DNA from: JAGNRR01 sp964409905
GTDB lineage: Bacteria; Bacteroidota; Bacteroidia; Chitinophagales; Chitinophagaceae
NCBI GenBank assembly: GCA_964409905.1
Contig: CAYPET010000022.1
Location: forward strand, 1-33,932
Length of the DNA stretch: 33,932 nucleotides
Direction of reading: 5' to 3'
This document shows, piece after piece, positions 16,601-23,831 of this stretch. The position numbers and the translations under genes were made by a program. Under the pieces are notes generated by a model. It saw only the letters and a program-made list of their open reading frames with translations. It did no database searches and was not told the origin of the DNA. Every line of letters begins with the position of its first letter. Within the stretch, counting starts at the first letter, position 1.

Positions 16601-18852
16601 GCGGCCTTGTCAAATGGACACCTGCTATCAATTTGCAGAATTCAACTGTATACTATTGGCGAACAGCAATGGACACAGTGTACGGCAATCCAGAGCATCG
16701 CTGGACAACAAGCTCCTTTATTTATTTGCCAAATGCCAACCCGGGTTGGAATCAGTCACATTATTATCAATACCTAAAAGATGAATTTGAAAATATCGGA
16801 ATCGATTCAATTCAACGGGAGTTTCAGTTTACCAAAATGACCAAAAAACTTCAAATACAGAATGTTTGTTTATATGGTCCTAACCCGTACTTCTATTCAT
16901 GGGCTGACTATACAGCCAAAATCAATGGCGTTCAAATTTATGATGATGGTTGCGACCCATGGCCAAGATATGAAAGTGTACAATTCATTATTATTGATTC
17001 ATTGACAGGTTTGCCATGGAGGAATACCCAAAGCACTACCAATCCCAACCAAGGTCGTTTTGGAAGCTGGAAGCCATGTCGCATTGAAACTGCACCCGGT
17101 AGTGGTGTCTTTGCCGATCCGTTTTTTGAGTTTTATTACATGAATACTGCGGCCCGACAAAACATTATGAACTTTTTGGACAGTATTCCTGATGGGGCTT
17201 ATGTAATGATGCAGCCAAGGTTATGTTTGAGTGGCCAATGTGGTGGGTTGACTACGGCTCATGTAAACCTTTGGAAAAATGATACTACGGTATTAGGTAG
17301 CGGAAACTCGTTGTATCATAAATTAAAGGATTTTGGTTTTACCCTAATTGACTCTTTTAATAAAAATAGGCCGATGATATTCTTTATGCAAAAAGGTGAT
17401 ATGAATTCAGTCCAACAGCATATTGCGCCTGATAGCACCGTCAAATTGTACAAAGAATTTGAATTTGATTCTTACTTGTATGAGGGTAAAATTATCAGTA
17501 ATAAAATTGGTCCGGCCAAGCAGTGGGGCGACTTCAAGCGCAGCGGTATTAGTCTTCAACCTGGGCAGGCTGGTGATACCGTTAGTGTTGAAATATTTGG
17601 TATTAGTCCCGATGATAATGAAACGCTATTAGCCAAGGTTTTTGGAGATACCAGCTTGAGTTTTATTGATCCGGTTTTATACCCCAATATTCGCTTGGTA
17701 ATGAATCAAAAGGATGAAAGATTCAGTACGCCCGAGCAAGTTAAGTACTGGCGTGTTCACTTTACACCAGTGCCAGAGGCTGCGTTAAACCCAAATGCAC
17801 AATACGCATTTGTTGATACCTTAGTACAAGGTCAAAAAGGCATGATGAAATTGGCAATAGAAAATCTTACAGATTTACCAATGGATAGTATGCTAGTGAA
17901 GTATAGCATAATTGATGAAAACAGTGCTGAAACGATTATTGGTTTACAACGTTACAAACCGCTTGGTGCAAACGACACCTTGCATGCTACTTTTGAATTT
18001 GATACTCGGACATTTGCAAATAATTATTTGTTTAAAGTGGAAGCCAATCCAAACAAAGACCAACCAGAGCAATACCATCCGAATAATTTGGGCTTTAAAG
18101 AGTTGTTTATTAATCCTGATAACAAAAACCCATTATTGGATGTCACTTTTGACGGAATACATATTTTAAATCGGGACATTGTATCGGCCAAACCAACAAT
18201 ATTAATAACATTAAAGGACGAGAATGATTACTTGCCGCTTGACGATACATCAGCTATGCAAATTTTTCTTCGTTATCCCGATAACCCCAATGTGGATGTA
18301 CCTATAGGATATGACAATCCGACTTTGACTTTTATACCTGCAAACCCTAGCAATCAAGGTGAAAACAAAGCAAGAGTAGAATTTACGCCTACATTCTTGA
18401 ATGACGGAATTTATGAATTAGTTGTAAAAGGGAAAGATAAAATTGGAAACCAAAGTGGTACGATTGATTATAAAATTGCTTTTACAGTTATTACCAAATC
18501 ATCAATAACTTCTGTTTTGAATTATCCTAATCCATTCAGCACTCAAACGCAATTTGTGTTTACGCTTACAGGGAATCAGGTGCCGGAACAATTTAAAATT
18601 CAAATCTATAATATGTCAGGAAAAGTCGTCAGAGAAATATCAAAAGCCGAAATTGGGCATATACATATCGGCCGAAATATCACCGAATTCCGCTGGAAGG
18701 GAGATGACCAATATGGTGATTTGTTGGGCAATGGTGTGTATCTATATAGAGTCGTTACGCGTTTGAATGGTCAAGAGATGGACAAAGCAGAAAACGATGC
18801 TGCCTCTAAATGGACAGATAAAGGTTTTGGCAAATTGTATATTATGCGCTAA
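13696..18852 (+). CDS. porU2: PorU2-type C25 (gingipain-like) putative T9SS sortase
   Basis: A 1718-residue secreted protein. From M1 there is a signal peptide to about residue 24 and beta-rich modules to about 400. A C25 peptidase domain (about 410-790) follows, with catalytic His657 in 'FFGHGS' and Cys688 in 'MANGCGVG'. Then come a CARDB-like domain (about 800-905), an FN3-like region, a Cys-containing region resembling ILEI/FAM3 (about 1070-1235), a second CARDB-like domain (about 1375-1470) and a C-terminal FlgD-Ig/T9SS sorting-type domain (about 1605-1718, with 'YPNPF' and 'GVYLYRV'). PorU sortases cut sorting domains off T9SS cargo and attach it to lipopolysaccharide; PorU2 is a larger paralogue whose activity is less known. 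A start at 13657 would add 13 basic residues before the signal peptide and overlap the previous gene, so 13696 is preferred. It forms an operon with the PorV-like gene. Confidence 0.87.
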   Translation: MKRYLTFTLILLGWLATANEIHAQIFGNEWINYGQSYAKFSVHENGMYRVTYSELVGAGITSPNGTTIQLIREGKQIPIFVSSVGAFGVADYIEFYAEKANGQIDEALYLDPTQQMNKTQNLISDTAFYFITQSSTGPYLRFSQASNTISGSPVKEPYIWDVSNTNFRGALSQGPSYIGQSDNPINYIRSSQFERAEGWVNNFSFNAQALSVNLSNPFKGAGAPSLSIKTTVAGFSYLSLHRVRVEVNGSQLAEETFPAFSSKEFSMSAPASLLGLGNSLNFNYTPLNSQPGSNLFDRVGIANVNVRFAASLDMTGVSAQYFELDPKAGNYYLEFDNMNVSAGPPRLYDLDAQEFYVANIAVPGKVRFLIPSSGGIKKLFLLGAQASAPKMVNKLQPISFKNYTLSANQGDYIIITHPYYFDGAGTNYVENYKIFRSSINGGGYQAIVANIEDIYNEFGYGYNFHAQAIRNYLHFSNKSSLWSSKSKFAFIIGKGILYTDYVAYSNGRLNNPANYPYVPIPTFGIPASDIMLTDFNNDNIPELPIGRLSVLNGSAIGPYLDKVQLHESRLLSTSQQFVDSVLWMKQYLHVAGADDINIQAPILSALNRQGETVRDTLYGAVVSTFAKSSTAAVQQEATEAIDRIVNKGAGFIQFFGHGSLSTLDFGGFDNVSLYEPNNRYSIFMANGCGVGNVFGLGSVRSLSESWNEIPNRGGIGYIANSNTGYLFYLANYTDSLYKQFGKYNYGKTIGEQFVGNVINIFADPNVLNNNVIRLHAEQILLQGDPAVRMFGRDKPDYAVEDKYMRIRQVSVTTKLDSFDVDLVVYNLGKYTRDSLDLKITRILPNNQEEVVLQKRYNGIIVTDSLALRIPVGGKNALGINRLKVRIDDQSEIDEVAEYNNEIIRTFSVYNDDLEPVYPYEFSIVTEPNLTLKASTLNPFLESRQYVIQLDTTERFNSAALLTTRITSGGGLVKWTPAINLQNSTVYYWRTAMDTVYGNPEHRWTTSSFIYLPNANPGWNQSHYYQYLKDEFENIGIDSIQREFQFTKMTKKLQIQNVCLYGPNPYFYSWADYTAKINGVQIYDDGCDPWPRYESVQFIIIDSLTGLPWRNTQSTTNPNQGRFGSWKPCRIETAPGSGVFADPFFEFYYMNTAARQNIMNFLDSIPDGAYVMMQPRLCLSGQCGGLTTAHVNLWKNDTTVLGSGNSLYHKLKDFGFTLIDSFNKNRPMIFFMQKGDMNSVQQHIAPDSTVKLYKEFEFDSYLYEGKIISNKIGPAKQWGDFKRSGISLQPGQAGDTVSVEIFGISPDDNETLLAKVFGDTSLSFIDPVLYPNIRLVMNQKDERFSTPEQVKYWRVHFTPVPEAALNPNAQYAFVDTLVQGQKGMMKLAIENLTDLPMDSMLVKYSIIDENSAETIIGLQRYKPLGANDTLHATFEFDTRTFANNYLFKVEANPNKDQPEQYHPNNLGFKELFINPDNKNPLLDVTFDGIHILNRDIVSAKPTILITLKDENDYLPLDDTSAMQIFLRYPDNPNVDVPIGYDNPTLTFIPANPSNQGENKARVEFTPTFLNDGIYELVVKGKDKIGNQSGTIDYKIAFTVITKSSITSVLNYPNPFSTQTQFVFTLTGNQVPEQFKIQIYNMSGKVVREISKAEIGHIHIGRNITEFRWKGDDQYGDLLGNGVYLYRVVTRLNGQEMDKAENDAASKWTDKGFGKLYIMR

Positions 18853-19516
18853 GATTTTTCAATCGCACTGCGACAATTTCTAAATCCTCTGGGGTAGTAA
18901 TTTTTATATTATTGACATCCCCTTCGAACAAATGAATACTATAACCTGCTTGTTCAAAAACTGTTGCGTCATCTGTAAATTCAGCTCGATAATCTTGTTC
19001 GTAAGCTATGATAAGTTTATTGGTTTCAAAAACCTGAGGAGTCTGAATACTGCGTAATTGTGAACGATCAACAGTTTGACTGTTGCCTTCACTGTCTAAT
19101 ATTCTAATAGAGTCTTTTATGGCTATCCCTGGAATGGCACAGCCATATTTTTTCACAGTCGTCAAGCTACGCGCTAATAATGCTGATGTTACAAAAGGTC
19201 TTACAGCATCGTGTATAGATATGGTGTTACAAAATTCCGACACCAACTGTAAAGCGTTTTTTACAGAGTCAAAACGCTCTTTGCCCCCGGCACAAATTTT
19301 AATATTCGCATGCGGAAATGCTTGCATTAAATCATATCCTTCTGTAAGGTAGTCTTTTGAAAAAACAATGATGTATTCGTCATAATATCCCGATGCAATA
19401 AATCTATTAAGCGTATAATAAAGTATGGAATGACCGTTAATATTGATGAACTGTTTTGGGATATTGCCACCAATCCGTTTGCCGCTGCCGGCTGCCACGA
19501 TTATTACGCAATTCAT
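18842..19516 (-). CDS. ispD: 2-C-methyl-D-erythritol 4-phosphate cytidylyltransferase
   Basis: A 224-residue enzyme of the non-mevalonate isoprenoid route, joining CTP and MEP to give CDP-ME. The nucleotide-binding loop 'VAAGSGKRIGGNIPKQF' is at residues 7-23, with K21. Also present are 'GGKERFDSVKNAL', H102-D-A-V-R-P107 and, near the C-terminus, 'EGDVNNIKITTPEDLE'. The length is typical. Its start overlaps the stop of the LOG-family gene by 4 bp (ATGA), and its 3' end overlaps the convergent PorU2 gene by 11 bp. It is the last gene of the aminotransferase-LOG-ispD unit. Confidence 0.96.
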   Translation of the reverse strand: MNCVIIVAAGSGKRIGGNIPKQFININGHSILYYTLNRFIASGYYDEYIIVFSKDYLTEGYDLMQAFPHANIKICAGGKERFDSVKNALQLVSEFCNTISIHDAVRPFVTSALLARSLTTVKKYGCAIPGIAIKDSIRILDSEGNSQTVDRSQLRSIQTPQVFETNKLIIAYEQDYRAEFTDDATVFEQAGYSIHLFEGDVNNIKITTPEDLEIVAVRLKNLSA

Positions 19517-20265
19517 TTTTTTCTAGTCGGGTTTTCGCCCAATATTTTGAAGTAAGTTTTCTTTTTGTAATATTCCAAATTATGTGTTTGAATGACTTCT
19601 TTACATATCCGAACTACCTCGTCCATGTCGTCAGTGTAGGTTATTAAATCTACATCTTCAGGTGAGATTGTGCCAGCTTCTTTTAGCATGGCGACATGTT
19701 GCATTATTTCTTTATGATACTCTTTGCCAAAAATAATGATTGGGAATATCTTCAACTTGCCGGTCTGTACTAAGGTTAATGACTCAAAAAGTTCGTCCAG
19801 TGTGCCAAAGCCACCAGGCATTACTACAAATGCATAAGAGTATTTTACCAGCAAGGTTTTTCGCACAAAGAAATACTTTATACTAACCCATTTATCCAAA
19901 TAAGGGTTGCCGGATTGTTCAAAGGGTAACTCGATATTGCAACCAACGCTTCGTCCACCGGCCTCATGTGCGCCTCGATTAGCAGCCTCCATGATGCCTG
20001 GTCCGCCGCCAGTCATGATAGAAAAACCCAGCCTTGCAATTCTCCCGGCAAGTTCTCGAGCTTGCTGATAATATTTATGATCTTCGTCAAAGCGAGCAGA
20101 GCCGTAAATACATACACAAGGTCCGGCAAAGTGTAAAGTTCTAAATCCTTTTACAAATTCACGAACCACTTTTAATGTAAATAAAAAGTCATCCCATCGA
20201 CTTTGCGGACCTTTTAAAAATTGGATTTCTGAAGAGGGGTTATTTACCTTTTTAACTAAGCTCAT
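19513..20265 (-). CDS. LOG family protein (nucleotide 5'-monophosphate phosphoribohydrolase-like)
   Basis: A 250-residue protein of the TIGR00730/LOG family. The signatures are G86-G-G-P-G90 in 'MTGGGPGIMEAANRGA' and P150-G-G-F-G-T-L-D-E158. Family members with these two motifs cleave the N-glycosidic bond of AMP, cytokinin nucleotides or other purine/pyrimidine nucleotides; older 'lysine decarboxylase' labels are misleading. An N-terminal extension of about 45 residues before 'VCIYGSARF' suits the longer bacterial type, related to PpnN in chemistry but much shorter. It overlaps the aminotransferase gene by 14 bp and ispD by 4 bp, so all three are translated from one mRNA. Confidence 0.88.
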   Translation of the reverse strand: MSLVKKVNNPSSEIQFLKGPQSRWDDFLFTLKVVREFVKGFRTLHFAGPCVCIYGSARFDEDHKYYQQARELAGRIARLGFSIMTGGGPGIMEAANRGAHEAGGRSVGCNIELPFEQSGNPYLDKWVSIKYFFVRKTLLVKYSYAFVVMPGGFGTLDELFESLTLVQTGKLKIFPIIIFGKEYHKEIMQHVAMLKEAGTISPEDVDLITYTDDMDEVVRICKEVIQTHNLEYYKKKTYFKILGENPTRKK

Positions 20266-21430
20266 TCAATACATTTTTTATTCTTGCCATGGCCTCCACA
20301 AGTGTTTCCATGCTGGCTGCATAGGATATACGAATGGCCTGATCGTCGCCAAAGGCACTGCCATATACTGTGCTTACATGGGCTTTGTTTAACAAGAGCA
20401 TGCTAATGTCCTCAGAATTGTATAATCCGTTTTTGCCTAAAAAATTGGCCATATTTGGGAATGCATAAAAAGCACCTTCTGGAGCTTTAATTTGAATACC
20501 ATCTATTTCATTTAAGGACTTTACTACAAAATCCCGTCTTTTTTTAAACTCTTCCCGCATCTGAATGGTTGGCGTTAACTCGCTTGTAAGGGCCGTAATG
20601 GCTGCTTTTTGTGTAATCGAATTTGCACCAGAAGTAAATTGGCCTTGAATACGTTCGCATGCCTTTACCAATTCCGTTGGGCCAGCCAAATAACCCAGGC
20701 GCCAGCCTGTCATGGCAAATCCTTTTGAAAAACCATTTACCACTACAACCTGATTTTTTATGCTGTCAAATTGCGCAATACTTTCATGTTGACCTGTAAA
20801 GTTTATGTATTCGTAAATTTCATCAGAGATGATTGTGATGTGCGGATATTTTTCAAAAACCGCAACTAGTTCAGCTAACTCTTGTTTACTATAAAAACTA
20901 CCGCTTGGATTGCATGGAGAAGAGAACATAAACAATTTTGTTTTATCGCTGATGTGTTCTTCAAGTTGTGCCGCAGTTATCTTGTAATGGTTCTCGGAGG
21001 TTGAAGGAATAAAAGTTGAAACACCTTCGGCTAAGTCAACTAGTGCTGAGTATGTGACCCAATAGGGTGTCGGAATAAGCACTTCATCGCCAGGGTTGAT
21101 AATACTCAAAACAGCATTGGCCAGAGATTGTTTGGCACCAGTACTGACAATGATATTTTCTGCTTTGTACAGTAATTGATTATCGCGCAGCAATTTTTCA
21201 CAAATTGCTTCTCGTAATTCGGGCATGCCGGCAACCGGTGTGTATTTTGTAAAACCGTCATCCATTGCTTTTTTAGCAGCATCTATAATATGGGTCGGAG
21301 TATTAAAGTCAGGTTCACCTAAACTTAAGTTGATTACATTATGACCTGACGCGCTGAACTCTCTGGCTAACTTTGCCATTCGAATAGTTTGCGGTTCATT
21401 GATTCGTTCCAGCCTTTGCGCAAATTCCAT
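20252..21430 (-). CDS. Class I/II pyridoxal-phosphate aminotransferase (aspartate aminotransferase type)
   Basis: A 392-residue fold type I PLP enzyme. Key features are 'LSLGEPDFNTP' (residues about 35-45), 'GYTPVAG'-like 'KYTPVAGMPELREAI', 'STGAKQSL', 'NPSGSFYS', 'SDEIYEYI', and the Schiff-base Lys236 in 'NGFSKGFAMTGWRLGY'. A conserved C-terminal arginine lies in 'AIRISYA'. This subgroup (1b) transfers amino groups between aspartate or related amino acids and 2-oxoglutarate in the cytoplasm. Specificity for aspartate over prephenate or aromatic substrates cannot be fixed from sequence. It heads the operon with the LOG and ispD genes. Its promoter lies within an 11-bp inverted repeat and its transcript would be nearly leaderless. 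Confidence 0.9.
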   Translation of the reverse strand: MEFAQRLERINEPQTIRMAKLAREFSASGHNVINLSLGEPDFNTPTHIIDAAKKAMDDGFTKYTPVAGMPELREAICEKLLRDNQLLYKAENIIVSTGAKQSLANAVLSIINPGDEVLIPTPYWVTYSALVDLAEGVSTFIPSTSENHYKITAAQLEEHISDKTKLFMFSSPCNPSGSFYSKQELAELVAVFEKYPHITIISDEIYEYINFTGQHESIAQFDSIKNQVVVVNGFSKGFAMTGWRLGYLAGPTELVKACERIQGQFTSGANSITQKAAITALTSELTPTIQMREEFKKRRDFVVKSLNEIDGIQIKAPEGAFYAFPNMANFLGKNGLYNSEDISMLLLNKAHVSTVYGSAFGDDQAIRISYAASMETLVEAMARIKNVLNELS

Positions 21431-21469
21431 TGAACAAATATAATGTTACCAACTATCAATTTGTTCAAT
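21429..21469 (-). promoter_or_regulatory. Aminotransferase promoter enclosed in an 11-bp perfect inverted repeat
   Basis: ATTGAACAAAT at 21429-21439 is repeated exactly in inverted form (ATTTGTTCAAT) at 21459-21469, with a 19-bp spacer and about 30 bp between arm centres. On the minus strand the distal arm supplies a TTG (21468-21466) at the -33 position and the proximal arm contains most of TATATTTG (21442-21435), the -7 box, with 23 nt between. The ATG is 4 nt past the box and its first two bases fall within the repeat. This looks like an operator over the promoter, or a palindrome created by the promoter elements themselves. Confidence 0.5.
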
Positions 21470-21590
21470 ATTGTACTTGGCTTTTCCAGCATGCAATACC
21501 AGACAAGTTTAAATCATATGCGTAATTTGTGAGCGTTGTTTTTTAACGTTGATATAGCGATGATAAGAGGAAAACAAAGACATATTTAAT

Positions 21591-21598
21591 TACTTTTG
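21591..21598 (+). promoter_or_regulatory. -7 promoter box for the L,D-transpeptidase-like gene
   Basis: TACTTTTG matches TAnnTTTG exactly and lies 20 nt before the ATG at 21619. It ends on the first base of the GTG at 21598, an in-frame upstream start that is therefore unlikely to be used. The gap 21470-21590 contains nothing else recognisable. Confidence 0.5.
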
Positions 21599-21618
21599 TG
21601 ACAATCCATAGTTGTGCT

Positions 21619-22389
21619 ATGAAAATTTTTATAACCATATTCTATTTATTCTTCGTGGTAAGTGTTTTTGGACAGCCTCCACTAAGCCCGCAATATCCCG
21701 ATAATCAGTTTCAGCATTTTCAATTATCCATGCAACGGGTGAAGCTTGCTTACGAACACTCTGATCAGCAGTTGCGTGCCCTTTTTAAGGAAAAAGGAAT
21801 AACATATCCCTCAAAGCATATTTACATCCGTTCGTTTAAGGCAACTAATGAATTTGAACTTTATGCCCGAAACACCATTGCAGATACGTTCACACTTATT
21901 AAACATTATGGTGTTTGTGCATTGTCCGGTATCTTAGGTCCAAAACGTTGGGAAGGTGACCGGCAAGTGCCGGAAGGGTTTTATTTTATTGAAGATTTTA
22001 ACCCTCAATCAAATTATCATTTATCCTTGCTGTTAAATTACCCAAATTATTCTGATATGTTTTTTAGTAATGCTGAAAAACCTGGAGGAGGTATTTACAT
22101 ACATGGAGGCTGTATGACGGTTGGATGTTTACCCATGACGAATGAATTTATCGAGGAGATTTATACTGTTTGTTTGCAGGCGCGCACAGCAGGGCAGATG
22201 TACATTCCGGTGCATATCTATCCGGTCAGGTTTGATAAAAAGAGTTTGGATTATTTAGGGAAAGAATATAAGGGGGAAGAGGATAAACACAAGTTTTGGG
22301 TTAATCTGAAACAAGCCTTTGATTATTTTGAGGCTACCAAAAGAGTACCACCCACAATGTACGACCAAGAAGGTAATTATACATTTTAG
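21619..22389 (+). CDS. L,D-transpeptidase-like protein (YafK/DpaA type, YkuD fold)
   Basis: A 256-residue exported protein with a signal peptide at about residues 1-19 (ending VFGQ). The YkuD catalytic domain covers about residues 65-215. The active-site block is H162-G-G-C-M-T-V-G-C170-L-P-M, with the catalytic His and Cys170; the residue two before Gly is Thr rather than the more usual Ser. The nearest described relative by motif is E. coli YafK/DpaA, which removes Braun lipoprotein from peptidoglycan instead of crosslinking. A similar hydrolase role in the periplasm is likely but inferred. The start at 21619 places the signal peptide at the N-terminus; 21598 lies in the -7 box. Its end overlaps the convergent bshB1 gene by 4 bp. 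Confidence 0.85.
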   Translation: MKIFITIFYLFFVVSVFGQPPLSPQYPDNQFQHFQLSMQRVKLAYEHSDQQLRALFKEKGITYPSKHIYIRSFKATNEFELYARNTIADTFTLIKHYGVCALSGILGPKRWEGDRQVPEGFYFIEDFNPQSNYHLSLLLNYPNYSDMFFSNAEKPGGGIYIHGGCMTVGCLPMTNEFIEEIYTVCLQARTAGQMYIPVHIYPVRFDKKSLDYLGKEYKGEEDKHKFWVNLKQAFDYFEATKRVPPTMYDQEGNYTF

Positions 22390-23108
22390 GCTATTTCGGG
22401 CAATACTATAGTATTTAAATCTCGCAATCCCATGTGACTATTATTTAATAGGAATCCTTCGCCATAGGCTACTCCAATTCTCTTACCCATTAAACTTGCC
22501 CGGTTTTTTATTCTCTCCAAGAAGTTTTCAGAGGAGATGTAGGTTTTGGTATCTGCATCGCCCTCATTAGAAAAAAACTGAGTTGAATAAGCCTGAATGG
22601 ATTTCATTTTTGTATCCATGCTTTGACTAATATCTACGATGAAATGGGGCTCCAAGTAATAATCCTGTATATAGTTAAAAACGCGTTTAGGTCGCCATGC
22701 TTCCTGACCGGTATCGATTTTCTTCAGGCCCGAAAGAAAGCAAGCATCACTTATCAGTTGGGCTGCGCGAGCATGATCAGGATGGCGATCTTTGGGAGCA
22801 TTACATAATACGATTTTAGGTTGATATGTGCGAATAACTTCAATTACCTTAAGTTGTGTTGCTTGATTGTTTTCAAAAAAACCATCTGCCAATTTTAAAT
22901 TCACACGAGCATCAAGCTGAAGGATATTACTGGCTTTTTCACTTTCTGCGTAGCGTGTTTCAATAGATCCACGTGAGCCCAATTCACCTTGTGTTAAATC
23001 ACAAATCGCTATTTTCTGGCCTAGTAATTTGTGATTGTATAATGTGCCTGAGCAACTTAACTCAACATCATCGGGGTGCGCACCAAAGGCTAAAATATCT
23101 ACTTTCAT
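22386..23108 (-). CDS. bshB1: Bacillithiol biosynthesis deacetylase BshB1
   Basis: A 240-residue zinc-dependent LmbE/PIG-L-type deacetylase that removes the acetyl group from GlcNAc-malate to give GlcN-malate, the second step of bacillithiol synthesis. Metal ligands are visible: H11-P-D-D14 in 'AFGAHPDDVELSCSGTL' and H109-P-D-H112. 'CDLTQGELGSRGS', 'FFSNEGDADTKTYISSENFLERI' and the C-terminal 'GVAYGEGFLLN' match the BshB1 subgroup rather than BshB2. A -7 box lies 7 nt upstream, just past the stop of the DUF4294 gene. bshA and bshC are not in the window. Confidence 0.93.
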   Translation of the reverse strand: MKVDILAFGAHPDDVELSCSGTLYNHKLLGQKIAICDLTQGELGSRGSIETRYAESEKASNILQLDARVNLKLADGFFENNQATQLKVIEVIRTYQPKIVLCNAPKDRHPDHARAAQLISDACFLSGLKKIDTGQEAWRPKRVFNYIQDYYLEPHFIVDISQSMDTKMKSIQAYSTQFFSNEGDADTKTYISSENFLERIKNRASLMGKRIGVAYGEGFLLNNSHMGLRDLNTIVLPEIA

Positions 23109-23115
23109 GTGGGCG

Positions 23116-23123
23116 CAAATTTA
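23116..23123 (-). promoter_or_regulatory. -7 promoter box for bshB1
   Basis: The minus strand reads TAAATTTG, exactly TAnnTTTG, 7 nt before the bshB1 ATG and 1 nt after the stop codon of the DUF4294 gene. bshB1 may therefore be transcribed on its own as well as by read-through. Confidence 0.5.
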
Positions 23124-23124
23124 C

Positions 23125-23778
23125 CTAAATATTTGTTCTCACGAATTTGCCACTAGCTTCAATCTCTCTGCAAATGAATTCAATAGTGGCATCTTCGCCT
23201 TCAGGGTCGTAGTTTCTTTTCAAATTATTCGAAAATAATGTTGCCAGTGTTTGCCAAATGCGCGCGTTAAAACCACCTTTCAAATCTTTGATGATTGTAT
23301 AGCAATCCTTGCCAGTTTGACGCGCAATTAATATTACCAATACTCGGCCTTGGCTCATGGTCATATTTTCTAATTCGCCTTTGTACTGCTGCATGAGTTC
23401 TTTTTCCTTATGGTTCTTGTAGAGTTTACGCGCCTCTTTAGAACGTATAGTTAGCATTGCACTATCAATATCATGCACGATGTAGCTAGCCATAACGGCA
23501 TAAGGATAGGTTTTGTAAACATTCATTCGAAGCCGTGAATATTGTTGTCTATTGTTGGCAATGTTTCTAAGATATTTTCTTTTTTCCCTTGCACTCATTC
23601 CCAATAAGTCAGGGTTATATATTGTCACCTGAGGCAAGTATGCATGGGGTATAGTGTCGTTACCCACGATGCGGGCACCTAAAATGATTTTACCCTCAGC
23701 ATTTTTCATTTGTCCGAAAACGCTTAAACTGCTCATGGTAATAAGCAATAACAAACTATAGAACTTTTTTGTCGGCAT
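23125..23778 (-). CDS. DUF4294 domain secreted protein
   Basis: A 217-residue protein with a signal peptide at about residues 1-22 (ending VFGQ). The DUF4294 domain follows, with 'GNDTIPHAYLPQVTIY', a basic segment 'SAREKRKYLRNIANNRQQYSRLRMNVYKTYPYAV', and the C-terminal 'MTMSQGRVLVILIARQTGKDCYTIIKDLKGGFNARIWQTLATLFSNNLKRNYDPEGED'. The family is found almost only in Bacteroidota and has no known activity; the conserved GR-LV-LI-RQTG block resembles a binding or structural core. The frame is open to a TTG at 23784, but ATG at 23778 is preferred. A near-match -7 box (GAACTTTG) is 8 nt upstream. It lies 53 bp after purD and 16 bp before bshB1. Confidence 0.8.
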   Translation of the reverse strand: MPTKKFYSLLLLITMSSLSVFGQMKNAEGKIILGARIVGNDTIPHAYLPQVTIYNPDLLGMSAREKRKYLRNIANNRQQYSRLRMNVYKTYPYAVMASYIVHDIDSAMLTIRSKEARKLYKNHKEKELMQQYKGELENMTMSQGRVLVILIARQTGKDCYTIIKDLKGGFNARIWQTLATLFSNNLKRNYDPEGEDATIEFICREIEASGKFVRTNI

Positions 23779-23831
23779 GCTCAACTCAAAGTTCTATTTT
23801 ATTTAAATATTAAAATGTTAAAAAAAATAGG

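Noticed and set aside
17423..18169. Two overlapping frames inside the PorU2 gene
   Set aside because: They are alternative-frame shadows of the large gene, with no promoter or family resemblance.
23779..23784. TTG start for the DUF4294 gene
   Set aside because: ATG at 23778, two codons later, gives the same signal peptide and a normal start.
23785..23831. ATTTTA/TAAAAT inverted repeat between purD and the DUF4294 gene as a terminator
   Set aside because: The stem is only A-T pairs and would not be stable; more likely AT-rich promoter DNA.
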